This document shows, piece by piece, positions 43,560 through 52,540 of a DNA stretch of 64,000 nucleotides. Each line of letters starts with the position of its first letter. The stretch's first letter is position 1. This DNA is from Sphingobium phenoxybenzoativorans (GTDB lineage Bacteria; Pseudomonadota; Alphaproteobacteria; Sphingomonadales; Sphingomonadaceae), in NCBI RefSeq assembly GCF_001757355.1, contig NZ_MINO01000009.1:1-64000 (forward strand), given 5' to 3'. The notes under the pieces were generated by a model. That model had not been told where the DNA came from. It did no database searches and saw nothing but the letters and a program-made list of their open reading frames with translations. A program made the translations under genes and the position numbers.

Positions 43560-43615
43560 GACTATGAATTCCAACGCCGGTCTTTTCCAATAGCGGCGTG
43601 ACATAGTTTCTATGT
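43560..43615 (-). promoter_or_regulatory. redox promoter module D, upstream of the thioredoxin-like operon
   Basis: On the minus strand: ACATAG-AAA-CTATGT (43615-43601, perfect palindrome), ATTGG (43591-43587), 21 bases, ATAGTC (43565-43560). Spacing is identical to module A although the rest of the sequence differs. Confidence 0.68.
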
Positions 43616-43632
43616 CCTAGGCGGGAGCAAAT

Positions 43633-44514
43633 TTAGCGTCCGTTCGACCCTTGCGGCGCCAGAAGCTGCACGTTGGAGGCCACAGGCAGCGCGCGCTTAT
43701 GCGCGGTGGCTCGGTACGCTCTTTGGATCGTCTCGACCGCCGCCTGGGCCACACCCCTTCCTTCGAGGTAATCGTCTATCTCATCATAGGTCACGCCGTA
43801 GGCGTCTTCGTCGGGGTGTAACGGCATCGCGTCATCCAAATCTGCCGTGGGAACCTTACTGATCAGTTCCGCCGGGGCGCCCAGATGAGACGCGATCGCG
43901 CGAACGCGCCGCTTATTGAGACCGGCGAGAGGGAGAACATCGGCCGCGCCATCGCCGAACTTTGTGAAGAAACCCATCACCGCTTCGGCTGCATGGTCCG
44001 TGCCAATCACAAGGCCGCCCAGGGTCCCCGCGAGAGCAAACTGGGCGACCATCCGTTGGCGTGCCTTGATGTTCCCGAGCACCGTACTGCGCAGGCCGGG
44101 GTCGGCGGACTCGTAATTGGAGCCTGTCATCTCGCTCCACAGCGCGTCGGTCGCGGGCTTTATATTGATCACCGCAACGCGGTCGGGCCTGATGGCTGAC
44201 AAGGCAAGCTGAGCATCGCGCTCGTCCATCTGTTCGCCATAGGGCAGCCGCACCGCTACAAACTCGCATTCGTACCCGATCTGACGCAGATCCTTCACGG
44301 CCGATTGCGCGATTAGGCCCGCCGTCAGGGAATCGACGCCGCCGCTGATTCCAAGCACATACGCTCGCTGCCCCGACGACCTCAGATAGTCGCGGAGGAA
44401 GGCGGCGCGTTCTGCCGCCTCGCGTCGGGCATCGAACGACGCCGAAACGCCGAGCGCTGCGATAATCTCGTCTTGGATGGGAATGACGACCTCCTGGGCA
44501 CGCCGCAGTCGCAT
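43633..44514 (-). CDS. nadE: NAD synthetase (ammonia-dependent)
   Basis: A 293-residue NadE. The P-loop is VLGISGGVDSLTAGL, followed by VRLPYGEQMDERDAQLAL, GNIKARQRMVAQFALAG and VIGTDHAAEAVMGFFTKFGDGAADVLPLAGLNK. It makes NAD from deamido-NAD, ATP and ammonia. The frame extends upstream to 44664, but that part overlaps promoter module B; the ATG at 44514 has a GAGG site and gives the family's start. An extra NadE may restore NAD lost in oxidative stress (inference). Confidence 0.93.
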   Translation of the reverse strand: MRLRRAQEVVIPIQDEIIAALGVSASFDARREAAERAAFLRDYLRSSGQRAYVLGISGGVDSLTAGLIAQSAVKDLRQIGYECEFVAVRLPYGEQMDERDAQLALSAIRPDRVAVINIKPATDALWSEMTGSNYESADPGLRSTVLGNIKARQRMVAQFALAGTLGGLVIGTDHAAEAVMGFFTKFGDGAADVLPLAGLNKRRVRAIASHLGAPAELISKVPTADLDDAMPLHPDEDAYGVTYDEIDDYLEGRGVAQAAVETIQRAYRATAHKRALPVASNVQLLAPQGSNGR

Positions 44515-44816
44515 GCTGGCGACCTCACCTCGCGAAGCTTCTCTGTCCCACGAGCCATAACGCTCACGCAACACCGATTCAAAGCTATCGAAACTATAGC
44601 GACAGGGCATTGGGAAAGCAGTCTGATATAAAGCTATAGTCGAGGCGGGATTATCGCGAGTCATAGTGATGAATTGCGTGTCTCTACTGATTTAACACCC
44701 GGTTGTCTGAACATCAGCTTTGCGATCCGCTCGATATCTTTCCTTTGCGAGGGTCATCTACGCATTAGCCTGAGATGAAGTCGGTCGGTCTGTCGTGACG
44801 AGCAAGGGGGTTCGGC
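44515..44816. other. 302-bp intergenic region holding promoter module B
   Basis: It separates the divergent nadE and molybdoenzyme genes. Apart from module B (44585-44641) I see no gene or clear hairpin. Confidence 0.6.
44585..44641 (+). promoter_or_regulatory. redox promoter module B, upstream of the molybdoenzyme operon
   Basis: CTATCGAAACTATA (44585-44598), ten bases, ATTGG (44609-44613), 22 bases, ATAGTC (44636-44641). It points away from nadE, towards the gene at 44817, leaving a leader of about 170 bases. Confidence 0.7.
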
Positions 44817-45422
44817 ATGGTCACCAGAGGTTTCACCGGCCGCGGTTCAGGCGGCGACCACGAGGGCCGTATTCCGCCAGGTCAACATCTCGTGGAGAAC
44901 TTTCCCGTTCTTACCGCTGGGCCAACGCCTCGTATCGAGACGTCCGACTGGAAGTTCACGGTCAAGATCGGTCCGAGACCCGTGAAGGTCTGGAGTTGGA
45001 GTGAATTCAACGCCCTTCCAAAGACCAAAGTGACCAAAGACATTCACTGCGTCACGTCCTGGTCCAAGCTCGACACGAAGTGGGAAGGCGTGCTGATCGA
45101 GGACATCCTCGCTGACGCTGAAGTTAAACAGCCAACAGACTTCGTTCTCGCGCACTGCTACGATGGCTATTCGACGAATGTTCCGCTCGCGGACATGTTG
45201 TCCGGCAAAGCTATGGTCGCGCTGAGCTACGCGGGCCAGCCGCTTCCCCGCGACCATGGCGGACCGGCGCGCCTTCTTGTTCCGCATCTCTACTTCTGGA
45301 AGTCCGCCAAGTGGGTGAATGCGCTGCAGTTCACCACTCGCGACGAGGCCGGGTTCTGGGAGTTGCGCGGTTATCACATCTACGGTGATCCGTGGCGCGA
45401 GCAACGGTACACCCATGACTGA
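44817..45422 (+). CDS. sulfite oxidase-like molybdopterin oxidoreductase (YedY/MsrP fold)
   Basis: A 201-residue protein with the sulfite oxidase fold: VENFPVLTAGPTPRI, then KDIHCVTSWSKLDTKWEGVLIEDIL, whose Cys should bind molybdenum, and GGPARLLVPHLYFWKSAKWVNALQF. Unlike MsrP (YedY) it has no Tat signal peptide, so it is probably cytoplasmic. The partner flavin reductase gene overlaps its end. It may reduce methionine sulfoxide or another oxidised compound; the substrate is not known. Confidence 0.88.
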   Translation: MVTRGFTGRGSGGDHEGRIPPGQHLVENFPVLTAGPTPRIETSDWKFTVKIGPRPVKVWSWSEFNALPKTKVTKDIHCVTSWSKLDTKWEGVLIEDILADAEVKQPTDFVLAHCYDGYSTNVPLADMLSGKAMVALSYAGQPLPRDHGGPARLLVPHLYFWKSAKWVNALQFTTRDEAGFWELRGYHIYGDPWREQRYTHD

Positions 45423-46161
45423 GTTCGATGCGCAACCCGCGTCGTGGCAGTCAGGCGTGATCGACGAAATCGTCCAACAGACACCGAGTATCAAGAGCTT
45501 TTTCCTGCGATTGCAGGAACCATTCGTCCATACAGCAGGCCAGCACGTCGACGTCCGGCTGACCGCCCCAGACGGCTATCAGGCGATGCGCAGTTATTCG
45601 ATCGCATCGTCGGCGGGCTCTTCACCGATCCTGGAACTCGCCATCGAGCGCCTGCCGAATGGCGAAGTTTCGCCATTCTTCCACGACGTCGCCGCAGCCG
45701 GCGACGAGATCGAACTCAGGGGACCGCTTGGAGGCCACTTTCTTTGGCCCGAGCCTACCGACAAGCCGGTGCTGCTGATCGGCGCAGGTTCAGGCGTGGT
45801 GCCGCTGATGGCGATGATCCGGCAGCGTCGGGCATCGGCACAGGCCGTTCCAGTCGCTCTGCTCTTGTCGGCGCGAACCGCTGAGGACGTGCTCTTCTCC
45901 AGCGAACTCCACTCAATCGAGATGAGCGATCCCACGTTCATCTTGACGCTCGCGATTACGCGAGAAGCGCCAAAGCGCGCCTCGGACTATGGCCGACGGA
46001 TCGACGATGGGATGGTCCAGGCGACAATCGCACGTCTCGGTCGCGACCCGGGCCACGTGTTCGTTTGCGGGTCGAACGGTTTCGTCAACATCGCGACGGA
46101 CGGCGCATTGTCGGCAGGGCTGGGCGTCTCGATCATCAAGACCGAGCGCTACGGTGGGTAG
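45415..46161 (+). CDS. FAD/NAD(P)H ferredoxin-reductase-like protein
   Basis: A 248-residue FNR-family protein: AMRSYSIASSAG binds flavin, GEVSPFFHDVAAAGDEIELRGPLGGHF follows, LLIGAGSGVVPLMAMIRQ binds NAD(P), and HVFVCGSNGFVNIA closes the domain. It has no iron-sulfur domain. It overlaps the molybdoenzyme gene by eight bases and probably delivers electrons to it in the cytoplasm, in place of the membrane haem protein MsrQ. Confidence 0.88.
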   Translation: MTEFDAQPASWQSGVIDEIVQQTPSIKSFFLRLQEPFVHTAGQHVDVRLTAPDGYQAMRSYSIASSAGSSPILELAIERLPNGEVSPFFHDVAAAGDEIELRGPLGGHFLWPEPTDKPVLLIGAGSGVVPLMAMIRQRRASAQAVPVALLLSARTAEDVLFSSELHSIEMSDPTFILTLAITREAPKRASDYGRRIDDGMVQATIARLGRDPGHVFVCGSNGFVNIATDGALSAGLGVSIIKTERYGG

Positions 46162-46233
46162 GGGCGGCCAGATGATCGCATCCCATCACGCGGGAGCGCC
46201 CAGCTCAAGCTCTGTCCGGGAAAGGCTTCGCCC

Positions 46234-47247
46234 ATGACCATCATGGCCCGTCAATTTCACCTTAAAAGTCGTCCCGAAGGGCTACCGCAGGCCAACAACT
46301 TCGAACTCGTCGAGCAGGATCTCCCCGCGCCAGAGCGAGGACAACTGCTCGTCGCCAACCGGTGGCTCTCCGTTGACCCTTACATGCGCGGCCGCATGAC
46401 CGGTCGAGAAAGCTATATGCCGCCCTTCCAAGTTGGCGAGCCTCTGGATGGCGCCGCGATCGGCGTCATAGTCGAAAGCAAGGATGAACGGTTCAGCCCT
46501 GGCGAGGTCGTGAGCCACTTTGCCGGCTGGCGCGACCGCGCGATCATCGACGCCGCATCCGCTACTAGGATCGATACGACGATTCCAGAGCAGGCGTATC
46601 TGGGCCCGCTCGGTTTCCCAGGCTTCGCCGCCTACATCGGCATGCTCCAGATCGGAAAGCCGCGAGCTGGCGAAACTGTGTTCGTGTCAGCAGCAGCGGG
46701 TTCTGTCGGATCGCTCGCTGTCCAAATCGCAAAGATCAAGGAATGCCGAGTCGTTGCGTCCGCGGGCGGCGAGGACAAATTGCGTTGGCTGCGCGAGGAA
46801 GCAGGCGCTGATGCCACGATAAACTACAAGAATACGGACGACATGGTCGCAGCACTTCGCGAAGCTGCGCCTAAGGGTGTCGACATCTATTTCGACAACG
46901 TCGGTGGCACGCACCTGGAAGCGGCGCTTGAGGCGGCCAATGACTTCGCACGCTTCGCTCTGTGCGGAATGATCGAGCAATACAACAGCGAGCCGGTCGG
47001 TCCCCGCAATATCTATGCGGTTATTGAGAAGAGCCTCCTGCTGCAAGGCTTCGTCACCATCCACAACATGTCGGTTTGGGAGGATTTCCAGCGCGACGTC
47101 ACCCGGTGGATCGCCGATGGGAAGGTCAAATGGCAGGAGACGGTTGTTCACGGCCTCGAGAGAACCCCGTCGGCGTTCCTCGATCTCTTCGCCGGAAAAA
47201 ACATCGGAAAGATGGTTATCGACCTCAGGGATGGGGAGACGCCCTGA
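46234..47247 (+). CDS. NADP-dependent oxidoreductase (CurA/YncB-like MDR)
   Basis: A 337-residue zinc-free medium-chain reductase. LSVDPYMRGRMTGRESY is diagnostic, FVSAAAGSVGSLAVQIAKIKECRVVASAGG is the NADP site, and YFDNVGGTHLEAAL follows. Relatives reduce the double bond of alpha,beta-unsaturated carbonyls such as lipid peroxidation aldehydes, which fits an oxidative-stress cargo. It lies in a run of plus-strand genes to 56291. Confidence 0.9.
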   Translation: MTIMARQFHLKSRPEGLPQANNFELVEQDLPAPERGQLLVANRWLSVDPYMRGRMTGRESYMPPFQVGEPLDGAAIGVIVESKDERFSPGEVVSHFAGWRDRAIIDAASATRIDTTIPEQAYLGPLGFPGFAAYIGMLQIGKPRAGETVFVSAAAGSVGSLAVQIAKIKECRVVASAGGEDKLRWLREEAGADATINYKNTDDMVAALREAAPKGVDIYFDNVGGTHLEAALEAANDFARFALCGMIEQYNSEPVGPRNIYAVIEKSLLLQGFVTIHNMSVWEDFQRDVTRWIADGKVKWQETVVHGLERTPSAFLDLFAGKNIGKMVIDLRDGETP

Positions 47248-47322
47248 CGGGCGGCGCCTGCCGTCAGCGGACCGCACCACGCCACCTCGTCTAATTAGAA
47301 TCTTTTGCTTTGGGAGATCACC

Positions 47323-48588
47323 GTGAGCCGCTTCGCTGAACCAGTTTTCATAGCCGCAGGCTTGCGGACACCATTCGGCCGTGGCGGAGGAGCGCTGGCA
47401 AATTATGACGCGGCCTCATTGTCAGTGCCAGTCGTCCAAGAAATGGCGAAGCTTGCGGAGCCCGATCTGACGATCTGGGGAACCGTCATCCCGAACCTGG
47501 GCTGGAGCAATATCGCTCGCGAAATCTGGCTGGACGCGAAGCTCAACCCCAACGTTCCAGCATTCTCCGTAGTCCTAGCGTGCTCGACCAGCATGACCGC
47601 GAGCTTCGCCGCAGCCGGGATGCTCGGCGGCGGGCTCAACCTGATACTGGTCGGCGGGTCTGAGGTCATGAGCCGACCATCGCTCGCTCTCACCGCTGAG
47701 GCATCTAAACGACTCACCGATCTCTTCGCGCAGGATCCGGCCGCAGCACTTGCCGCCCTGGGGGCGTTGACCCCTCAAGACTATGTGCTCCCCACGAAGG
47801 GCTGGGCCAACCGCCTTACGGGCAGGACGATGGGCGATCACATGGAGGAGACCGCCAAGGCGTGGCGCATCTCGCGTGAGGCTCAGGATGACTGGGCTCT
47901 AAAAAGCCACCAGCGCGCCGTCGCCGGCTGGAACGGCGGCTTCTTCGATGACCTCGTGATCTCGTTGCCGGAGCTTTCCCGCGATGCGAACCCGCGCGCG
48001 GACACATCCGCCGAACGTCTATCCGGTTTGAAGCCCGCCTTCGATCGTGAGAGCGGAATGGGTAGCCTGACAGCCGGCAACAGCTCCCCCATCACGGATG
48101 GGGCGGCCGGCTGTTGGGTGTCCAACGAGGAGGGTCTGAAGAGGCTGCCCGATGGCACGCCCTATGCGCGGATAATCGACTACGAAGTCTCGGCGGTCGA
48201 CCTGCGCACGGAGGGGCTGCTGATGGCGCCGTCATATGCCGTTCCACGACTTCTCGCGCGCCATCACCTTGGCTTCGCCGACATCGCACTTTGGGAAATC
48301 CACGAGGCCTTCGCGGCACAGGTGCTGGCCAACGTCGCGGCCATCACCGATCCGAACTGGGTCCGAGAGAAGGCCCGTGTTTCGGCTGAGATGGGCAACT
48401 TCGATTGGGATCGCGTCAATCCGAACGGCGGCTCGGTAGCCATCGGACATCCCTTCGGCGCGACCGGCGCGCGTGATCTCAGCCAAGCTGTGAAAGAGCT
48501 GTGGGCCATGCCGGTCGGATCTCGAGGGATCGTCAGCATCTGCGCCGATGGTGGTCAAGGCACTGTCGCCCTCCTCGAACGCATCTGA
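47323..48588 (+). CDS. thiolase (acetyl-CoA acyltransferase family)
   Basis: A 421-residue thiolase with all three catalytic elements: Cys in VVLACSTSMTASFA, His in NPNGGSVAIGHPFGATGAR, and the second Cys in VSICADGGQGTVALLE. It starts with GTG at 47323 after GGGAG. The length fits the long FadI-like branch. It should split or join acyl-CoA chains; why it is in this cargo is unclear. Confidence 0.9.
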   Translation: MSRFAEPVFIAAGLRTPFGRGGGALANYDAASLSVPVVQEMAKLAEPDLTIWGTVIPNLGWSNIAREIWLDAKLNPNVPAFSVVLACSTSMTASFAAAGMLGGGLNLILVGGSEVMSRPSLALTAEASKRLTDLFAQDPAAALAALGALTPQDYVLPTKGWANRLTGRTMGDHMEETAKAWRISREAQDDWALKSHQRAVAGWNGGFFDDLVISLPELSRDANPRADTSAERLSGLKPAFDRESGMGSLTAGNSSPITDGAAGCWVSNEEGLKRLPDGTPYARIIDYEVSAVDLRTEGLLMAPSYAVPRLLARHHLGFADIALWEIHEAFAAQVLANVAAITDPNWVREKARVSAEMGNFDWDRVNPNGGSVAIGHPFGATGARDLSQAVKELWAMPVGSRGIVSICADGGQGTVALLERI

Positions 48589-48603
48589 TCGGAGGACAAA
48601 AAA

Positions 48604-49674
48604 ATGAAGGCGATCCGCTTCCATGAGTTCGGCGCTCCCGATGTTCTTCGCTATGAGGACGCGCTGACACCTGTGATAAAGCCGGGAGAGGTGCTCGTCC
48701 GTGTACAAGCGGCAGGCCTCAACCCGCCCGACTGGTATCTCCGCGAGGGATACAAGGCTCTGCCGCCCGAGTGGCGGCCGTCGGTGACATTCCCCGCCAT
48801 ACCGGGCTCGGATGTGTCCGGGATCGTCGAGAAGGTCGCCGACGATGTGACCGCGTTCTCGCCGGGCGATGAAGTTTTCGGAATGATCCGCTTTCCCAGC
48901 TTCGGCGAGAGCCTGGGATACGCCGAGTATGTTTCCGCGCCTGCTTCCGACCTTGCGGCCAAGCCCCGACACCTGGACCACATTCATGCAGCCGCCGTTC
49001 CCATGTCGGGGCTGACCGCTTGGCAGTTCCTGATCGAGCTAGGCCATAACGAGCAGAACCCGCTGCAGTCCGAGCGCCACAGCCCGGTCCCGTTGGCTGG
49101 GAAGAGCGTTATGATCAACGGCGCTGCAGGGGGTGTCGGTCATCTGGCATTGCAGTTGGCAAAGCACGAAGGCGCGCGTGTCATCGCTGTCGCTTCAACC
49201 CGGCACGAAGCGTTCCTCCGCGAACTGGGTGCCGACGAGTTCATCGACTACACGAAGACCAAACCCGAAGACGATGTGCGAGACATCGATCTTGTCGTCG
49301 ATGCCGTCGGCGGTCCGACCTCCGGCCGCTTCCTTCGGACCATACGTCGGGGCGGAGCGCTGTTCCCGATTTTTCCCCTTGGCTTTGCCGGACATGATGA
49401 AGCTGCCGACCGGGGAGTGACCGTTTCGGCGACGCAGGTGCGTTCCAGTGGCGACCAGTTGGCCCAGCTAGCTCGCTTGCTCGACAGCGGCGCGGTTCGC
49501 GTCGCCGTCGACAGCACATACCCCCTTTCCGAAGCGGCCGCCGCTCACGAACGCGCAGAGGCAGGCCATATCCAGGGCAAGATCGTCCTCGCCGTCGGTA
49601 ACCCCATCGCCGATCAGAGCGGCCAAGCGGGCGTGCCGTCATCGCAGTGGCCGCCCCGCATGAGGGGGCACTGA
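48604..49674 (+). CDS. zinc-free quinone-oxidoreductase-like MDR protein
   Basis: A 356-residue medium-chain reductase: MKAIRFHEFGAPDVLRYED, VTFPAIPGSDVSGIVEKVADDV, SVMINGAAGGVGHLALQLAKHEGARVIAVAS (NADP site) and VVDAVGGPTSGRFLRTI. The best fit is the quinone reductase/zeta-crystallin group. It follows the thiolase by 15 bases. The last 25 residues are not conserved-looking. Confidence 0.9.
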   Translation: MKAIRFHEFGAPDVLRYEDALTPVIKPGEVLVRVQAAGLNPPDWYLREGYKALPPEWRPSVTFPAIPGSDVSGIVEKVADDVTAFSPGDEVFGMIRFPSFGESLGYAEYVSAPASDLAAKPRHLDHIHAAAVPMSGLTAWQFLIELGHNEQNPLQSERHSPVPLAGKSVMINGAAGGVGHLALQLAKHEGARVIAVASTRHEAFLRELGADEFIDYTKTKPEDDVRDIDLVVDAVGGPTSGRFLRTIRRGGALFPIFPLGFAGHDEAADRGVTVSATQVRSSGDQLAQLARLLDSGAVRVAVDSTYPLSEAAAAHERAEAGHIQGKIVLAVGNPIADQSGQAGVPSSQWPPRMRGH

Positions 49675-49740
49675 CATGACGCGGGAAACGCCGATGATCG
49701 GCCACGCTCGACCTTCGAGGCATCATCCAGGAGAACTGCG

Positions 49741-51345
49741 GTGAGCCTGAGCGCTGACAGAACCGATTTCGGGGCGGCACAGCGGGTGCGGGCGCTTGCA
49801 GACCTCATGGTGCTCGACACACCGGATGAGCAAGCCTTCGACGATCTCGTTTTTGTCGCCGCAAAGGCCTGTGACGTTCCCATCGCGCTCATCACCCTGC
49901 TGGATACTGACCGGCAATGGTTCAAAGCCAAGTACGGGCTTGAGGTATGCGAGACGGAGATCGAACACTCGGTCTGTCGGATCGAGATCGATCAGGGCGA
50001 TCTTCTCGAGATCGTCGATCTCACAAATGATGCGCGGACCAAGCGCAATCCGCTCGTCACAGGCGCCCGGCACTTTCGCGCCTACGCTGGCGCACCGCTC
50101 GTCCTGCGATCCGGAGCGATCGTAGGTCGCCTGTGCGTCATCGATACCGTTCCGCGGCCTGAAGGGCTCAGCGAGATGGAAAAGGCGATGCTGCAGGCGC
50201 TCGCCCGTCTCGCCAGCGAAAATCTCGAACTCCGCCGGATCGCAACGGCGAGCGAGCGCCTCACAGCCTTGCAGACCGCCCTGGTCGAAATCGGCGAAAC
50301 CATTCGGAGCAGCCACGATACCGCAGGGATGGCTTCGGCGACCGCCGCCATCGTCGGCCGAGCGCTCTCCGCAGACCGAGCCGGGTTCGGATCCGTCAAC
50401 GAGGACGTCGATACGATTGACGTCGAAACCGATTGGACGGCGCCGGGGGCCGTGAGCATTGCCGGGCGCCACCGTCTCGACGAGTATGGGAGCTTGCGCG
50501 AGCCGCTCGTCGTTGGCGACCCGCTCGTCGTTTGGGACGCCCTGACCGACGATCGCACTCTGCACAATCTCGAGAGCGCAATGCGGGTCGGCGTTCGGTC
50601 GTTGGTCGATATGCCGGTTCGAGATCGTGGCAAAACCATCGCCGTCTTCTTCGTTCATTCGGCGCATCCCCGACCTTGGCCCGCAGAGGAAATCTCGTTC
50701 CTGCGAAGTGCGGCGGACCGGCTTGAGGCAGGCGTCGCGAGGCATCGTACCGAGCAGCAGCAACTCATAGTGAACGGCGAAATTGCTCACCGCCTGAAGA
50801 ACATGCTCACCATGGTTCAGGCCATCGCCAGCCAAACGCTGCGAAGCGTCACCGATCGCGAAGCGGTCTACGCCTTCGAGCGTCGGCTGATGGCTCTGAG
50901 CGCGGCGCACGACGCCTTGCTTCAAAAGAGTTGGACACAAGCTGATCTACAAGCTGTCGCAGCGACAGTGATCGACGCGATCGGGTTCTCAGATCGGGTC
51001 GACATGAGTGGGCCGGCGGTGGCGCTGGGGCCACGAGCGGCGCTCTCGTTCTCCCTCATCGTCCACGAGTTACTGACCAACGCCTGCAAATACGGCGCGC
51101 TGACCAGTGACGATGGCCACGTCTCGCTGTCGTGGGAAGTCGAGGTCGGCCTGGACGACGACCTTCTCCGCGTGAAATGGCGAGAACGGGGTGGGCCTCC
51201 GGTTGTGCCGCCAACTCGCCGAGGCTTTGGATCGAAGCTGATCAACATCGGCCTGGTCGGCACCGGGGGCGTCGATGTTCGCTACGAGCCCGCCGGGTTA
51301 ACGGCCGATCTGCACGCCTCCATGCGTCACCTGGTTCAAGGTTGA
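49741..51345 (+). CDS. GAF-GAF sensor histidine kinase (HWE family)
   Basis: A 534-residue soluble kinase, GTG start after AGGAG. Two GAF domains (about residues 10-165 and 180-325) precede an HWE-type kinase: NGEIAHRLKNMLTMVQAIASQTL with His350, VHELLTNACKYGAL (N box), and WRERGGPPVVPPTRRGFGSKLI. It has no membrane segment, so it senses a cytoplasmic signal. A single-domain response regulator follows seven bases later. Confidence 0.92.
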   Translation: MSLSADRTDFGAAQRVRALADLMVLDTPDEQAFDDLVFVAAKACDVPIALITLLDTDRQWFKAKYGLEVCETEIEHSVCRIEIDQGDLLEIVDLTNDARTKRNPLVTGARHFRAYAGAPLVLRSGAIVGRLCVIDTVPRPEGLSEMEKAMLQALARLASENLELRRIATASERLTALQTALVEIGETIRSSHDTAGMASATAAIVGRALSADRAGFGSVNEDVDTIDVETDWTAPGAVSIAGRHRLDEYGSLREPLVVGDPLVVWDALTDDRTLHNLESAMRVGVRSLVDMPVRDRGKTIAVFFVHSAHPRPWPAEEISFLRSAADRLEAGVARHRTEQQQLIVNGEIAHRLKNMLTMVQAIASQTLRSVTDREAVYAFERRLMALSAAHDALLQKSWTQADLQAVAATVIDAIGFSDRVDMSGPAVALGPRAALSFSLIVHELLTNACKYGALTSDDGHVSLSWEVEVGLDDDLLRVKWRERGGPPVVPPTRRGFGSKLINIGLVGTGGVDVRYEPAGLTADLHASMRHLVQG

Positions 51346-51352
51346 TGGGAGT

Positions 51353-51721
51353 ATGGGTGGAATGGTGAAACCCGTGGTGCTCGTCGTCGAAGACGAACCA
51401 CTTCTCCGTCTGTTTGCGACGGACATGATCGAGGAGGCAGGTTTCGAAGTCTTGCAGGCGCCGAATGCATCCGCCGCGCTTATGACCTTGGAGGAACGAC
51501 TGGATGTGCGCGTCGTGTTCACGGACGTGAACATGCCCGGCGGGATCGATGGCATCATGCTCGCCATTTGCATCCGCCGGCGGTGGCCGACCATCCAGAT
51601 CATCATCACGTCCGGGAGGCCTTGGCCGGTCGAGGCCGTCGTTCCAGCGGACGTTGTGTTCTTCGCCAAGCCATACCGGCAAGACCGGGTTTTGGACACG
51701 GTCCGGAAGATGGCGGCGTGA
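51353..51721 (+). CDS. single-domain response regulator
   Basis: A 122-residue receiver domain: VVLVVEDEPLLRLFATDMIEEAGF, phospho-acceptor Asp58 in VVFTDVNMPGGIDG, ITSGRPWP, and Lys in FFAKPYRQDRVL. It has no output domain, so it probably signals by protein contact. ATG at 51353 or 51362 is possible. It pairs with the HWE kinase upstream. Confidence 0.9.
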   Translation: MGGMVKPVVLVVEDEPLLRLFATDMIEEAGFEVLQAPNASAALMTLEERLDVRVVFTDVNMPGGIDGIMLAICIRRRWPTIQIIITSGRPWPVEAVVPADVVFFAKPYRQDRVLDTVRKMAA

Positions 51722-51883
51722 TGGCCAGCGCCTCAAACAACTCGGACGCCAGAGCGGTGAGGTCCACGAGTGCACCTTCGAAATCGAGCTTCTCTACCCG
51801 GGGGCGCAAGCCTTTGCCTTCACCTTCGGATGACCCCCGCGAATCCGGCCGGCCCGTCATCCCTCAACGATTGGAGACACAAC

Positions 51884-52156
51884 ATGAAGCCTGAGGTTCT
51901 CATCTACACCACGAGTTGGTGCCCGTTCTGCCGCCGCGCGAAGGCGCTCCTTCAAGAGAAGGGCGTGGCATTCACCGAGCTTGATATCGAAGCCGATCCT
52001 GCACACCGGAAGGCGATGATCGAGTCGTCGGGGCGAAGCACCGTGCCGCAGATCTTCATCAACGAGACGCATGTCGGCGGCTCCGACGATCTCGCTGCGC
52101 TCGATGCAGATGGCTCGCTCGACAAGCTGCTTGCCGGACAAACTCCGGCAAACTGA
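51884..52156 (+). CDS. grxC: glutaredoxin 3 (GrxC)
   Basis: A 90-residue dithiol glutaredoxin: VLIYTTSWCPFCRRAKALLQEKGV has the CPFC active site, STVPQIFINETHVGGSDDL the cis-Pro and glutathione-binding loop. GGAG precedes the ATG. It reduces disulfides and glutathione adducts with GSH, consistent with the other thiol-repair genes nearby. Confidence 0.95.
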   Translation: MKPEVLIYTTSWCPFCRRAKALLQEKGVAFTELDIEADPAHRKAMIESSGRSTVPQIFINETHVGGSDDLAALDADGSLDKLLAGQTPAN

Positions 52157-52220
52157 TTTGTCCCGCCAGATAGGGCCACTGGTCGATGCAAGTGGCTGAA
52201 AATTAAAAGAGGAGTCCGGT

Positions 52221-52502
52221 TTGGTCTCAGCAGTTTGGAACGATGCCACCCTCGCGGTCAGCGACGAGACTATGGTCGTGGATGGAAACCATTATTTCCC
52301 GCCTCAATCGGTTGACCGGCAGTATCTGGCACCGAGCGAGCACACGTCTGTCTGTCCCGTGAAGGGGACGGCGCAATACTTTCATCTCCAGGTCGGCGAC
52401 CGGCGCAATGCAAACGCCGCCTGGACCTACGCCGACCCTTCTCCGGCGGCGCACTCCATCAAGGATCACATCGCCTTCTGGAAAGGCGTCAACGTCGCTT
52501 AG
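52221..52502 (+). CDS. DUF427 domain protein
   Basis: A 93-residue protein of the DUF427 family: VWNDATLAVSDETMVVDGNHYFPPQSV, TSVCPVKGTAQYFHL, NAAWTYADPSPAA and IKDHIAFWKGV. It starts with TTG at 52221 after AGAGGAG. Family members are small beta-rich proteins of unknown function. Confidence 0.9.
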   Translation: MVSAVWNDATLAVSDETMVVDGNHYFPPQSVDRQYLAPSEHTSVCPVKGTAQYFHLQVGDRRNANAAWTYADPSPAAHSIKDHIAFWKGVNVA

Positions 52503-52540
52503 CCGTCAGCCCGCCATTAGACTTCAGAAAGGAACCGCCG

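Noticed and set aside
44515..44664. N-terminal extension of nadE to 44664
   Set aside because: It would place promoter module B inside the coding region, lacks family similarity, and the ATG at 44514 has a good ribosome binding site.
49723..50940. 405-residue open frame on the minus strand
   Set aside because: It is opposite the GAF-GAF histidine kinase; no recognisable domain.
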